Source: Saccopteryx bilineata | Taxonomy: Eukaryota; Chordata; Mammalia; Chiroptera; Emballonuridae | Assembly: GCF_036850765.1 (NCBI RefSeq) | Contig: NC_089498.1 | Coordinates: 52,689,795 to 52,753,794 of the forward strand | Length of the DNA: 64,000 nucleotides | Direction of reading: 5' to 3' | Shown here: positions 11,641 to 22,242 of the stretch, one piece after another | How the letters are laid out: each line of letters opens with the position of its first letter | How positions within the stretch are numbered: position 1 is the first letter of the stretch | Position numbers and translations under genes: made by a program | Notes under the pieces: model-generated | The model's database searches: none | What the model saw: only the letters and a program-made list of their open reading frames with translations | What the model was told of the DNA's origin: nothing

Positions 11641-12139
11641 AAACAAATAAATAAAAATAACATTTTATAAATTACCTGACATTACTGTGCTACCAACTTT
11701 TTTTTATAGTCTTAAAGAAAAATAAGCCATATTATTACCATTAGGCTTATAAAATGTGTTCAATTGAATTTTAGATTATAATGCTCATACTTTCTAAAAT
11801 ACCACTCTGAGTACAATAGCAAAATATGATACATTATTTATCACTCCCCCCATACACAATAAATAATCTACATAATTTAGGAACCAGATATTTGTACAAA
11901 TGTGTGTCTATATGTGGGCCTTTAGGAGTTTTTCGAATGGGAACCACTTAGAAATAGTCAATCATATCAATAATCTGAGACTACAATTTGGGTAATGTTA
12001 AAGAGTCTTAATTCAATAAACATTGATTGAACCTGTCATGCTCAATAGGCTCTATGCTGGCATTTGAAATGATGCGCACATTTAAAATCATGTTGGTTAC
12101 TTTCACATCAAGAAGCTCACCATTTAGCAAGACTATAAA

Positions 12140-12370
12140 TGACTTTGAGGTTGGTTTAGTATAGTGGTTAGAGATACAGTCTCTGGAATCAGACAGACTT
12201 GGGGTGAAATTATGGCTCCTTTAATTTCTAATTGCATGATGTCAAGCAAATGTTATAACCTCATTGATAACATAAAGAGAATACCAACTTTAGAGTATAG
12301 GCATGAGAATAATGCATGCATTATAATGCTACTTAGCATGATGTCTAGCTTCTAGTAAGCACTCAGTTTA
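12140..12370 (+). repeat. MIR SINE
   Basis: Matches the MIR layout: tagtggttagagatacagtc, then an equivalent of the gaatcagacagactt stretch, and an end resembling the tagtaagcactcagt region. It is old and diverged. Confidence 0.7.
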
Positions 12371-13094
12371 GGTCTGCACTATTGGACAATAAAACATTTT
12401 ATAATAAGATTTATCATATATATTAATATCTAATAACAGATTAAAAAGTAATTAAATCAGCCTATAGGTACGCTCAGAAAGTTTCAGGGAAGCTGTGGTA
12501 TTTAAACCATTTTCTTCTCAAGATTCTTTTATTTCAAGGAAGAAAAATCATTTAAACTAGAGAAAGTAAAAAGTATACATGAATTATAATGTCACCACTC
12601 ATAAAAATCAGTATGGAAACCATTGGGGAGACTATTTCATTAGCTTGTTAATGACTTCTGTTCTGCTGTAATTTGCACATGTATGTCTATGGCTTGTCAT
12701 GTGGCATAAATTCTACACCCAATATAAATGACCTTCAGACTCAGCTCTGCTCAACATCTCAGAGACTATTTCAAATTTCTGGGCAAAAGTTTTGAGTGGC
12801 TCAGCTTTGATCAGAGGTTCACCTTTATAGTCAAGTTGGCTAGATTGGATGCCTGGATGTGAAAATATAAACATGACCAACTATATCCAGTACAACTTTA
12901 ATAGGAACTTTGGTAGTTCTACAAGGAGGTGTATGCAAAAACAGTTGCCACATATTGCATTTACCACATAGTATTTTGAAGGATGAGGAGCTGACAGGCG
13001 GAAAATAAATGAAAGTGTATTAGAAATAGAGGAAGTAATGTGCTGGGCAAATGCGTTTGTAAAATTTGTATTTTTTGAGTTTGCTCACTTTTAT

Positions 13095-13613
13095 TGTTAG
13101 AAAATGGCGCTAGGCAGCCAAGCGTGTGCTTGCCCTCAGAGCAGGGCAGTTGATTGCAAATTGCAGATTGCACTTCTGCTTGGGAGGGGCCATTGTTTAG
13201 CTAATGTTTGCTGGAGGAGGAGTCTTTGAGGACCCAGGCAGTTTTGAAGGGAGAGTGGAGAGAATGCAGAGTGCTGAAGAAGAAGCGAGTTTGTGCAGAG
13301 AGAGAGAAGGGGTGCAGATGGGGAACCAGAGCTGAGAGGCTTTGGGAGCTCCACTGAGATTGGTGGGGCCTTTGATTCTAGGAGGAACTGGAGAGGATTC
13401 TCCTGGTTGTGGAACCGGAGAATGTGTCAGGGCTTTGGGAGCCCTGAATGAAAGGGAAGTGTTTTCCCTATGTGTTTGCTTGTGGGCCTGTGTGAGACAT
13501 TAATAAAGGAATGACTCACCATTTTTTGGCTCCACTGTTTCTTTACTGTCTGTCTGAATCCAATGAGAACCTGCATGCACATGGCCAGGACAACAGCAGC
13601 CACTGACCCTACA
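13095..13613 (+). mobile_element. solo LTR related to the LTRs at 19.5 and 21.2 kb
   Basis: Begins tgttagaaaatggcg and ends accctaca. It shares with the complete element at 19.5-21.8 kb the stretches gtttgtgcagag, tttgattctagga, gggagccctgaatg, aagtgttttccc, and a 3' part with actgtctgtctgaatcc and gaacctgcatg. No internal region follows. A clear 5-bp target duplication was not found, so the ends may be a few bases off. Confidence 0.7.
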
Positions 13614-14026
13614 TAATGTAAGCCAAATTAAAAAAGCTAAGAAAATATATACTGTGTTAAAATATATATATGTATATATATACTATTAAAAAATACATAC
13701 TGTGGAGGAAAAATAATTCAATATTACTAGAGTATTGGGAACCTGGAAGAAGGACTTTCCTAATTTTTTGTAATTTAATTTGTTACCCAGGAAACAAAAT
13801 AAATACTCTTTATTTTCAGCACCAGTTAGCATATTAGGTGGTGATGGAGATACTGATATGATTGAGACATACATTGCTTCAGAAGATTACTATACTGTTT
13901 TCACAACCCAAGGTGATTATTTTTCTAAAATTGTTATAGAATAAGGATAATATTAATTTAATTTCAGTAAGAGTTGTCATATCAGGTGAAGTGGTGTTGG
14001 GCAGATAAATTATATTATGCTCACTT

Positions 14027-15506
14027 TGTTAAAGATGGCACTGCCCACGTGGAAGCCCGTCGCCCAGGTGATATTAGTTGCCCTTCTTGCTTGGGATGGG
14101 CGTAATTATATTAATGTGTGTTGGAGCGGGCTGTGGGCAGGCAGGATCCTTGTAGCCTAGAGCTTGGTTTTAGGACTAAGCCTTTCCCACCTTTTTAAAA
14201 AAATTTTATTAATTTTAATGGGGTGACATTAATAAATCAGGGTACATATGTTCAAAGAAAACATTTCCAGGTTATCTTATCATTCAATTATGTTGCATAC
14301 CCATCACCCAAAGTCAAATTGTCCTCCGTCACCTTCTAACTGGTTTTTTTGTGCCCCTCCCCTCCCCCCTCTCCCTCCCTCTCTTTCCTCCCCCCCTCCC
14401 CCATAACCACCACACTCTTGTCCATGTCTCTTAGTCTCGTTTTTATGTCCCACCTATGTATGGAATCATGCAGTTCTTGTTTCTTTCTAATTTACTTATT
14501 TTACTTCGTATAATGTTATCAAGATCCATCCATTTTGTTGTAAATGATCCGATGTCATCATTTCTTATGGCTGAGTAGTATTCCATAGTATATATGTATG
14601 TATGTGTATATATATACACACACACACACATAGTATATATGTACCAGTCATCTATTAAAGGGCTTTTTGGTTGTTTCCATGTCTTGGCCACTGTGAACAA
14701 TGCTGCAATGAACATGAGGCTGCATGTGTCTTTATGTACCAATGTTTTTGAGTTTTGGGGGTATATACCCAGTAAAGGGATTGCTGGGTCATATGGTAGT
14801 TCTATTTTTAGTTTTTTGAGGAACAACCATACTTTCTTCCATAATGGTTATATTACTTTATATTCCCACCAACAGTGAATGAGGGTTTCTTTTTCTCCAC
14901 AGCCTCTCCAACACTTGCTATTACCTGTCTTGTTGATAATAGCTAACCTAACAGGTGTGAGGTGGTATCTCACCTGTTTTTACATGCGGTGATGCAATCC
15001 CATCATGCCTCAGATAAGTGACTTTGTATTAGAGACTTCCCTACTTGTATATTGGATTAAAGGTTTTGATTTCTACACTATAAAATGGGGCAGACAGGGA
15101 GCTTGCTCTCTCTCAGTTCCTGAAATTAACATTAGAGAGGAGAGCAGAGAAGACTACGAGGAGAAGGCCAGGAGAAGCAGTCAAGATGGCAGAGTGCTGA
15201 AAGAGAAACCAGTTTGTGCAGAGTTTGTGCAGGAAGAAGGAGATGGGGAACAAAGGAGAATGAGGCTGGTGAGGCAGACATCTTTGATTCTAGGAAACTC
15301 GGATAAGTCAGTAGCTTTGTGAGTGCTGAATAAGTGGGTTTTGGAGCCCAGTGTGTGTTTTTACTTGCCCGCCAGGTGCAAGCTAAGATTAAACATAATG
15401 GTCCACCAGTTCTTGGCTACGTTGTTTCATTACTGTCTGTCCGAATCCAATGCGAACCTGCATGGGCCAGGTGGCTGTGATGATGGCCGCAGCAACTGGC
15501 TTTACG
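14027..15506 (+). mobile_element. LTR of the same family, split by an L1
   Basis: The left part, 14027 to about 14190, begins tgttaaagatgg and contains gactaagcctttcccacc. The right part, about 14990-15506, continues with gtgactttgtattagagac, ttgatttctacactataaaatggggcag and the rest of the LTR to ctggctttac. The next bases (ggttggcat) resemble the sequence just inside the 5' LTR at 20136. This may therefore be an LTR with a sliver of internal region. Confidence 0.75.
14191..14985 (-). mobile_element. 5'-truncated L1, 3' end of ORF2 and 3' UTR
   Basis: On the - strand, 14826-14443 encodes the end of L1 ORF2. It shows the recognisable LKKLKIELPYDPAIPLLGIYP, FIAALFTVAKTWKQPK and TMEYYSAI segments, and then the frame runs out. 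The 3' UTR and A-tail correspond to about 14443-14191, with the T-rich run at the left edge. It is truncated at the 5' side and inserted in an older LTR. A CA-repeat-like patch lies at 14595-14630. Confidence 0.88.
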
Positions 15507-15540
15507 GTTGGCATTAAAGATAATATTTTAAATGTTGTTT

Positions 15541-16100
15541 ACTGAGAGAGAGAGAGAGAAGAGGAGAGGATCAAGAAACCACAACTCGTAATATGTCGCA
15601 GAGACCACATGGCATACACCAAGGAGTTTAGGGGAGACCTCCCCACAATCCACTATACAGGTTTCATGAGACAGCCCTGACCCCCAGCCCCCATGGGTAT
15701 TTAATAATACACACAAAATAGAAGCAGGGACAAGAACGAGGAAGTCATGGAGCTGAGAAGAGAATGAAGAGAAGAAAATGAGGTAGTCAGGAAGGGGAAA
15801 GTCTTTAGAGCAGATTAAAGGGCAAATGAAGTAGCTCATATGTCCCCACCTATTGATTAATCACAATTGCTAATTCTATTCCTATTGTGCTAAGTTCAGC
15901 ACAGCACTGCCTTCAGTACTTTTGTCAGTAAAGTCACTGTGGCCTTTGCCTAAGGGCACTGAATTCTGTCCCTGTTTTATGTTCCTACAGTAGTGGTGGC
16001 TTTTCATATGTGCCTTGAGTAGGCAAACCCAGGGTTTCAAACCAGCGAGCTCAGCAGTCAGGATGACACTTTATCCACTGTGCTACTACACATCAGGCAA
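15541..16100 (-). repeat. SINE on the - strand with an unidentified insert
   Basis: The AG-rich part (15541-15565) and the head (about 16000-16100, with catatgtgccttgag and tgacactttatccactgtgct) belong to one tRNA-derived SINE. About 430 bp between them are not SINE sequence. The insert contains a tg..ca bounded stretch (about 15596-15994) that could be an LTR, but the flanking target duplication is not convincing. Confidence 0.5.
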
Positions 16101-17655
16101 GAAATTATATTTGAGACAATTTTTTTGACTGATATAGTTAATACCCAGCTTTCACAAATCATAAATTTATTTTGCCAAAATTTAAAATATGACACCATCT
16201 CTTAATATCAGTAAAAGCAAGACTGCATTTAAGGCCTGTGATAACTGACCTCCTGCTGTTATAAACTGTTAAACAAATTCCATTCAAAAAGTATAATTGG
16301 CAGAAAACATGATTCATGTCTGAAAAGGATAACACTATATTACATCTTACAATTATTCCCACTAACTTTCTCATAATGAACAAAAATGACTTTTAGAAAG
16401 GATCTCTATTATTGAAACATTTTACATTCTCTGATGCTCGGGAGTTCAAATTCAAAGCAGATGATAATATTGTCTTGGCATAGGCGCAGAAAACCAAGCG
16501 CTTTGACACACTGCCAATAAGAGCTGTAATTGGCATTACCTGAAAGACCCTTTTCAGGTATTTTTAAAATGTAAAAACTACTTGGTGTAGCAATTCAACT
16601 TACAGACATTTAAGAACAGAATCTTGGATGTATAGAAAACTTGCCTACTGTAACATTTTAGCAGCACAAATTAAAAATGAGATGAGAGAACTGTTTATAG
16701 ATAAGATATGATATATCCCGAAAATATTCTGCAGTCATCAAATTTTATCGGGAAAATGTTCATAACTCTCCATGTTTGAATGTTTTAAAAAAGCATATTA
16801 CAGAACATACCTAGTATGATCAAAACTACTTGTGGTAACAACTAATACCTAAGTCCAGATAACAATATCTAAAAGGGAGGATTGTGGGAACTAGCTAATC
16901 TTTTTCTTTTCATTATTTATTACTTTACTATAACAACCAAGCAAGCTATTAGTAGTGGTAGTGGTAAATCTAAAAGTATGACTAAAGCTTGGGTTTCCTC
17001 ATAAACTGTTTTGGCACATAAAGCAGATACCTCTATGTTCCTCATTCTTTAAGTTACACTCCTTATTAGGCAAGTTACTGGCAGTGCAGCGTTACTCCTA
17101 GAATTTTTCAAAAACTAAATAAAAGAAAAATATTATCTTACTGACTAAATTCTTTTTCATTTAAGGAATACTGAGAGAAACACATCTAGCACAGAGGAAG
17201 ATGTGCAGGAACTATTTGATGAATGAAAGAGTAAATGAATGAAGGAGAGATGGGAATACTGTGCAAATTTCAGTAGGATTACAACAAAGCAACACATACT
17301 AAAATGAATACTTTAAAACAGCTAAAGGAATGGAGCGTGAGTAAAATAAAAATGATAACTGTATTCATATTATGAAGATATGTTACTTTTTCTGTGCTCT
17401 TCTACCTCTACATTTACTTTGTTAACTATTATCTACCATGATAAAGTGTTTGATATGGTAGGTAAATCACACAAATACATAAACCACCATAGCAGGACAT
17501 GGCCTTTTGTTTAGATATATTTGTTGGTGGAAAAAATCTCTCCTTCATTTTCCTGACAATATAATTAACACTATCAGACAGTTTGGATTCTAGTCATACA
17601 GGCAAGAAGATTGAATTTTAGAGCCAATTTAAACTGTAAGCTAGAGACAAGAAAG
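16101..17655. other. intergenic, nothing recognised
   Basis: AT-rich sequence without a recognisable repeat head or gene-like frame. Confidence 0.45.
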
Positions 17656-17667
17656 AGAATAAAAGTT

Positions 17668-18038
17668 CTTTTTTATTTTTGTGATAGAGACACACAGAGA
17701 GAGGGGCAGAGAGACAGAGAGAGGGAAAGATAGGGACAGACAGACAGGAAGGGAGAGAGATGAGAAGAATTAATTCTTCATTGCAGTTCCTTAGTTGTTT
17801 ATTGATTGCTTTCTCATATGTGCCTTGATGCGGGTGGGGGCTACAGAGCACTGAGTGACCGCTTTGCTCAAGTCGCCAGTGATCTTGGGCTTCAAGCCAG
17901 CAATCTTTGGGCTCAAGCTGGTGACTCAGCACTTATGCTGCTGAGCCTGAGCTCAAACCGGCGACCTTGGGGTTTTGAACCTGGGTCCTCTGCATCCCAG
18001 TCTGATGTTTTATCTACTATGCCACCGCCAGGTCAGGG
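17668..18038 (-). repeat. long tRNA-derived SINE (type C) with internal repeats
   Basis: On the + strand it runs from a T-rich tail and AG-rich stretch through tttctcatatgtgccttgat, then several imperfect units of the ctcaagccagtgacc type, to gttttgaacctgggtcc and ccaccgccaggtcaggg. The flanks agaataaaagttctt and agaataaaaattctt form a target duplication. Confidence 0.85.
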
Positions 18039-18489
18039 AAGAATAAAAATTCTTTATTTGAAGAGCTCAGTACATTTCACAGTTGTTTCATCAGTCTTCA
18101 TTATCTTTTTGACCAAGGAGCAGGAAGTGCTATTATATACTAACACTTGAATGTCGTATTGCAGAAAATATTTAAAACCAACAAAAAAGCTAGAACTTTC
18201 CACCTCGCTAAGGCTGGGCAAAATTCAAAAACTGGCCAATACTTCTCTTATATTAACACTTTTTTCCAACAACTTTCTCCTACATCTCTCTCCCTTTAAG
18301 GAGCTGTATTTCTGCTTTCTTAGTTTTCATCAATCCCTTCTCATCTCTTTCCCTTATTCTTTCCATAAGGCTATCAAAATCATCTTATTTTTTAATTCTG
18401 ATTACCAAAGCTTTGCAGCTGCAGTCCCCCAGACCTGTACTTTTAGGCCTTGTGGCTGAAACTCTTAGCTATTCATCAAACCAATTCCT

Positions 18490-18755
18490 CTTTTTTTCAG
18501 ACCTCATTTCCCAGACTCCCTTACTGTCAGGTGTGGTCTCACATGACTGAGCATGGCCCAGGGGATGTGTCCCTGGAGACAGGGCACCAGCTTCTGGCCG
18601 GTCTGCAGCTCCAGGGAGATAATGACTGCCCTGCAATTAGGTGGCTGAGCCTCTCTAAGTATAGATTCCCCCTGTCCTCCCCCCAACCAACCTACCACTT
18701 AAGAGCAGGAAATAAACTGTAATTGTGATAAGCCATTGAGATTTAAATTTTTTGT
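18490..18755 (+). mobile_element. possible old MaLR (MLT1-like) LTR fragment
   Basis: The end gcaggaaataaactgtaat plus ataagccattgagattt has the form of MLT1-type LTR 3' ends. The preceding part is GC-richer than its surroundings. The identification rests on recall of the family and is tentative. Confidence 0.4.
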
Positions 18756-19049
18756 TTTACTTTAACTAATACACACCTCAAGCTTTACCTTCCTCCTTCT
18801 TTCTCTTCTTTCTTCTTCCAAATTCTGCCCTCAGGTGTGCCCTCCTAATCTACCAGTGCTCTAAACAACAATAAGGGTGTGAAACTGTGGGATGCAAATA
18901 AATTCACATTGTTAGCATTTAAATTACCATGTGAAAGCACACAGTAAGAATTCAAGGACTATTTTTACTTTCCTTTTCGCAATTGAGGATTTTGCAAATA
19001 AAACCTTCTCCCAACTGAGCAATGCAATTGGCAGGAAATAATCATGAGA

Positions 19050-19166
19050 ATAAATTTTCAGGACACCTTTAAGATACCAGAGGCTATTTTAAGTGTTCTA
19101 AAGATTTAGTTGTTTCATTCTCACAATAACTCGATTATGTATGTATGTTTATTACTCCTATTTTAT
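19050..19166 (-). repeat. MIR, left part, interrupted by the hAT element
   Basis: Diverged MIR sequence on the - strand. Its other half resumes at 24729 with attttatagatgaggaaactt. Joining the two sides across one copy of attttat gives a continuous MIR, which fixes the ends of the hAT insertion. Confidence 0.7.
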
Positions 19167-19512
19167 TAAGGTGATTAATCATCCTACTTTAGAAAGGATA
19201 GTCCTTCCTTTGTAAGTTCTGTCCTCCCTTGAAAAGTGTCCTCCTACATGTTCTTCTTTTTTGATATTGAAGACAAAACTGTAAATGTCCGAATTCGATT
19301 GATGCAGAGTTGATTCATTGCGCGTGATATGATGTGTTTGTATTTGACATGATGATTCTTCAAAGATCAGTACAGTGCAGCGAGATGCAATTATGAGATG
19401 CATGCGCTCCGCACAGGAGACCTTGAAAGAGCACGCAATATACCGAGCACTCAAATGGCTTTGTGTACTTCTTACTGAAACACGACATGGCACATATGAC
19501 ATTGTAGACTCA

Positions 19513-20135
19513 TGTTGGTCAAATAAGTTTGTAAATATGATATATAGATCTGCTCGTTTATAGTTTGCATTGGGTGTGGGGTACAGGCTGTAAGCAGGCA
19601 GGGTTGTTATACCCTAAGTCTTAGTTTTAAGACTAAGCCTTTCCCACCCTAAGTGACTTTGTATCAGAGATTTCCTTGTTTGTATATTGGATTAAAGGTT
19701 TTGATTTCTACACTATAAAATGGGGCAGACCGGGAGCTTGCTCTCTCTCCATTCCTGAGATTAGCATTAGAGAAAAGAGAGCAGAAAAAGACCACATGGA
19801 GGAGAGGAGAGGCAGCCAGGATGGTGGAGTGCTGAAGGAGAAGCCAGTTTGTGCAGAGTTTGTCTAGGAAGAAGGAGATGGGAGACAGAGGTGAATAAGG
19901 CTGGTGAGGTAGAAACCTTTGATTCTAGGAAACTCGGATAAGTCAGTGGCTTTGAGAGCCCTGAATAGAAAAGGAAGTGTTTTCCCACTGTGTGTATTTC
20001 TTGCCCTCCAGGTGCAAGCTAGGATTAAAGGCCTACCAGTTCTTGGCTTCATTGTTTCATTACCATCTGTCTGAATCAAATGCAACCTGCCTGGGCCAGG
20101 CAGCTGTGATGGTGGCTGTGGCTACTGGCTTTACA
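19513..20135 (+). repeat. 5' LTR of the 19.5-kb element
   Basis: Starts tgttggtcaaataag and ends ctggctttaca. A promoter-like ctataaaatgggg lies at about 19711-19723. The sequence after the end (tttggcatag) is the putative primer-binding region, but I could not assign the tRNA. Confidence 0.85.
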
Positions 20136-20170
20136 TTTGGCATAGTCTGTGGCAGGATTCGGAATTCAGT

Positions 20171-20678
20171 ATGGAGCCACCACCACCTTTGAGCGGTGGA
20201 GTAGAGGACTGGCTGCTGTTATGGTTCCCCATGGCTGTCCTTTTGGGGACTGTAGGCTGGCTGACTTTTACAGCCATGCGTGAGGAAGCCGAGAATTCTT
20301 TGGAAGAGGCTGCCCAGGATCTGCAAACCGAGTGGTGAAAGAGCTGGAGCAAATGTGGAAGAAATACAATCGATGCTAACCCTGGAGCTGGAGGAAGCGC
20401 TGGAGGAGGAGGCCGACCAGGTTTGCAAGATTCACCTGGAAGTGGAGCAGCCACTGAAGAAGGAATTACAGGTTCGTGAGTTGCAGCTTACCCTGGACAT
20501 TGTGGAGAACCAGCAGCAGCAGGAGGCCAGGGCTAAGGCTGGGGCTGGGACTACAAGGTCTGTGGAGCAGAAGGTGGTGGCAGCTTGGGGCTCAAGCCTG
20601 GCAGTGGGAGCTGGTGTTTTCAGTTCCTCTTTGGAGGATGAGGAGAATCAGTCTGGAGTTGTGATCCGCAGTCTCTAG
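20171..20678 (+). pseudogene. broken gag-like ORF: hydrophobic segment plus coiled coil
   Basis: An ATG at 20171 opens a 55-residue frame (stop at 20336-20338). It has a proline-rich start, a tryptophan-bounded hydrophobic segment that could span a membrane (about residues 15-36), and an acidic helix. The following helix-forming, Glu/Leu/Gln-rich stretch (about 20340-20540) lies in a different frame, so at least one frameshift separates the two parts. The end is Ser/acidic (FSSSLEDEE). A further gag-like remnant with LWDIGVNAIMLS-like sequence lies around 20725-20790. The - strand element at 26.7-30.8 kb has the same order of parts. The function is unknown and the copy looks non-functional. 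Confidence 0.6.
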
Positions 20679-21206
20679 AAGGTGAGAGCCCAGCAGCAAG
20701 GAGTTCTTACTATGCCCCTGGTAGGTCTGTGATTTTGGGACATAGGGGTGAATGCCATCATGCTCTCCAGAGCAGAGATGGAAATACTGACTGTCATTGC
20801 CACGTGCTCCTCCTTGGGACAGTGTAAGACCTGCCAGGATGGCAGGAATGAGGGGGTGGCTTAGGCCCCATGTGCTTGGACTGATTCCTGGACTACTACC
20901 AGAGTGGGCACTGGCTCTTTTGTTGGATGGACTTAGGAATTTTGGACAATGTGAAATACCCTGATGGAGGTGGGGGGCGGCTTAGCTGGAGGCCATCACC
21001 TGCCCTGGGAAGCTTTTCCCATGGCTAGAAAGAAGTCCGAGAACATTTTGTGCTTTTGGCAAAGTGCTCAGAGACTGGTGAAGTATATCTTTGTAATTGT
21101 TGAAATTGTATGATTTGTCATGTTGTTGTAATTTGTGTAATGTGCCTAATTTCCTTGTGCAGGTATACCTATGCTTTAGATTGTGAAGAGAGCAAAACGG
21201 GTGGAA

Positions 21207-21846
21207 TGTTGGTCAAATAAGTTTGTAAATATGTATCATATATAGGTGTGCTTGCTTATAGTTTGCACTGGGTGCAGGGGACAGGCTGTAAGCAGGCAGG
21301 GTTGTTATACCCTAAGTCTTAGTTTTAAGACTAAGCCTTTCCCACCCTAACTGACTTTGTATCAGAGATTTCCCTGTTTGTATATTGGATTAAATGTTTT
21401 GATTTCTAAACTATAAAATGGGGCAGAGTGGGAGCTTGCTCTCTCTCTGTTCCTGAGATTAGCATTAGAGAAAAGAGAGTAGAAAAAGACCACGTGGAGG
21501 AGAGGAGAGGCAGCCAAGATGGTGGAGTGCTGAAGGAGAAGCCAGTTTGTGCAGAGTTTGTCTAGGGAGAAGGAGATGGGAAACAGAGGTGAATAAGGCT
21601 GGTGAGCTAGAAACCTTTGATTCTAGGAAACTCAGATAAGTAAGTGGTTTTGGGAGCCCTGAATGGAAACGGCAGTGTTTTCCCACTGTGTGTATTTCTT
21701 GCCCGCTGAGTGCAAGCTAGGATTAAAGGCAATGGCCCACCAGTTCTTGGCTCCATTGTGTCATTACCGTCTGTCCGAATCAAATGCAAATGCAAACCTG
21801 CATAGGCCAGGCAGCTATGATGGTGGTCATAGCTACTGGCTTTACA
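21207..21846 (+). repeat. 3' LTR of the 19.5-kb element
   Basis: Closely similar to the 5' LTR over its length (same start tgttggtcaaataagtttgt and same end ctggctttaca), with scattered substitutions and small indels. The element is therefore neither brand new nor ancient. Confidence 0.85.
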
Positions 21847-22242
21847 ACTCACGATTGTTTCTTTCTCAGTGAATATTTAATCATAGACAGGTAAGCACAA
21901 TTCACATTTTATTAATTTATTATCTATTTAATAATTTCCAATATGTATAATTTTGTTCAGAAGTGATTTCCAGAAGTTTGAGTTTAAAAGTGGAAATCTA
22001 ACCTCAAACTATATGTATTAATAATGCATTTTGATTAGTGCATAAAACAGACATTTTTAAATTAGAAAATGATAAATATATCTGAATATTACTCCAAATT
22101 AGTGGTTTTGTTTGATATTTAATTTTGTTTATTTAGCTTCCGGAAAATTTGCCTACCATGATGTAACATTTTCAGTTCCTAATGTGCTGCATCATTCGTG
22201 TAGCTCTATATTTTATTTATTAATTTAAATTTTATTTAATAG

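Larger units (their letters stand above)
19513..21846 (+). mobile_element. complete non-autonomous class III-like LTR element
   Basis: Two LTRs (19513-20135 and 21207-21846) enclose about 1.07 kb. The element starts tg and ends ca and is flanked by the 5-bp duplication actca at 19508-19512 and 21847-21851. A purine-rich tract (agcaaaacgggtggaa) abuts the 3' LTR. The internal region holds a short ORF with a hydrophobic segment, a coiled-coil frame and a gag-like remnant. I see no protease, reverse transcriptase, integrase or envelope. The 5-bp duplication and gag type suggest an ERVL/MaLR relative; that assignment is inference. It is inserted in the hAT element. Confidence 0.85.

Noticed and set aside
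20280..20678. 132-codon frame as a host gene
   Set aside because: It lies between two LTRs with a 5-bp duplication and has a counterpart in another LTR element, so it belongs to the retroelement.
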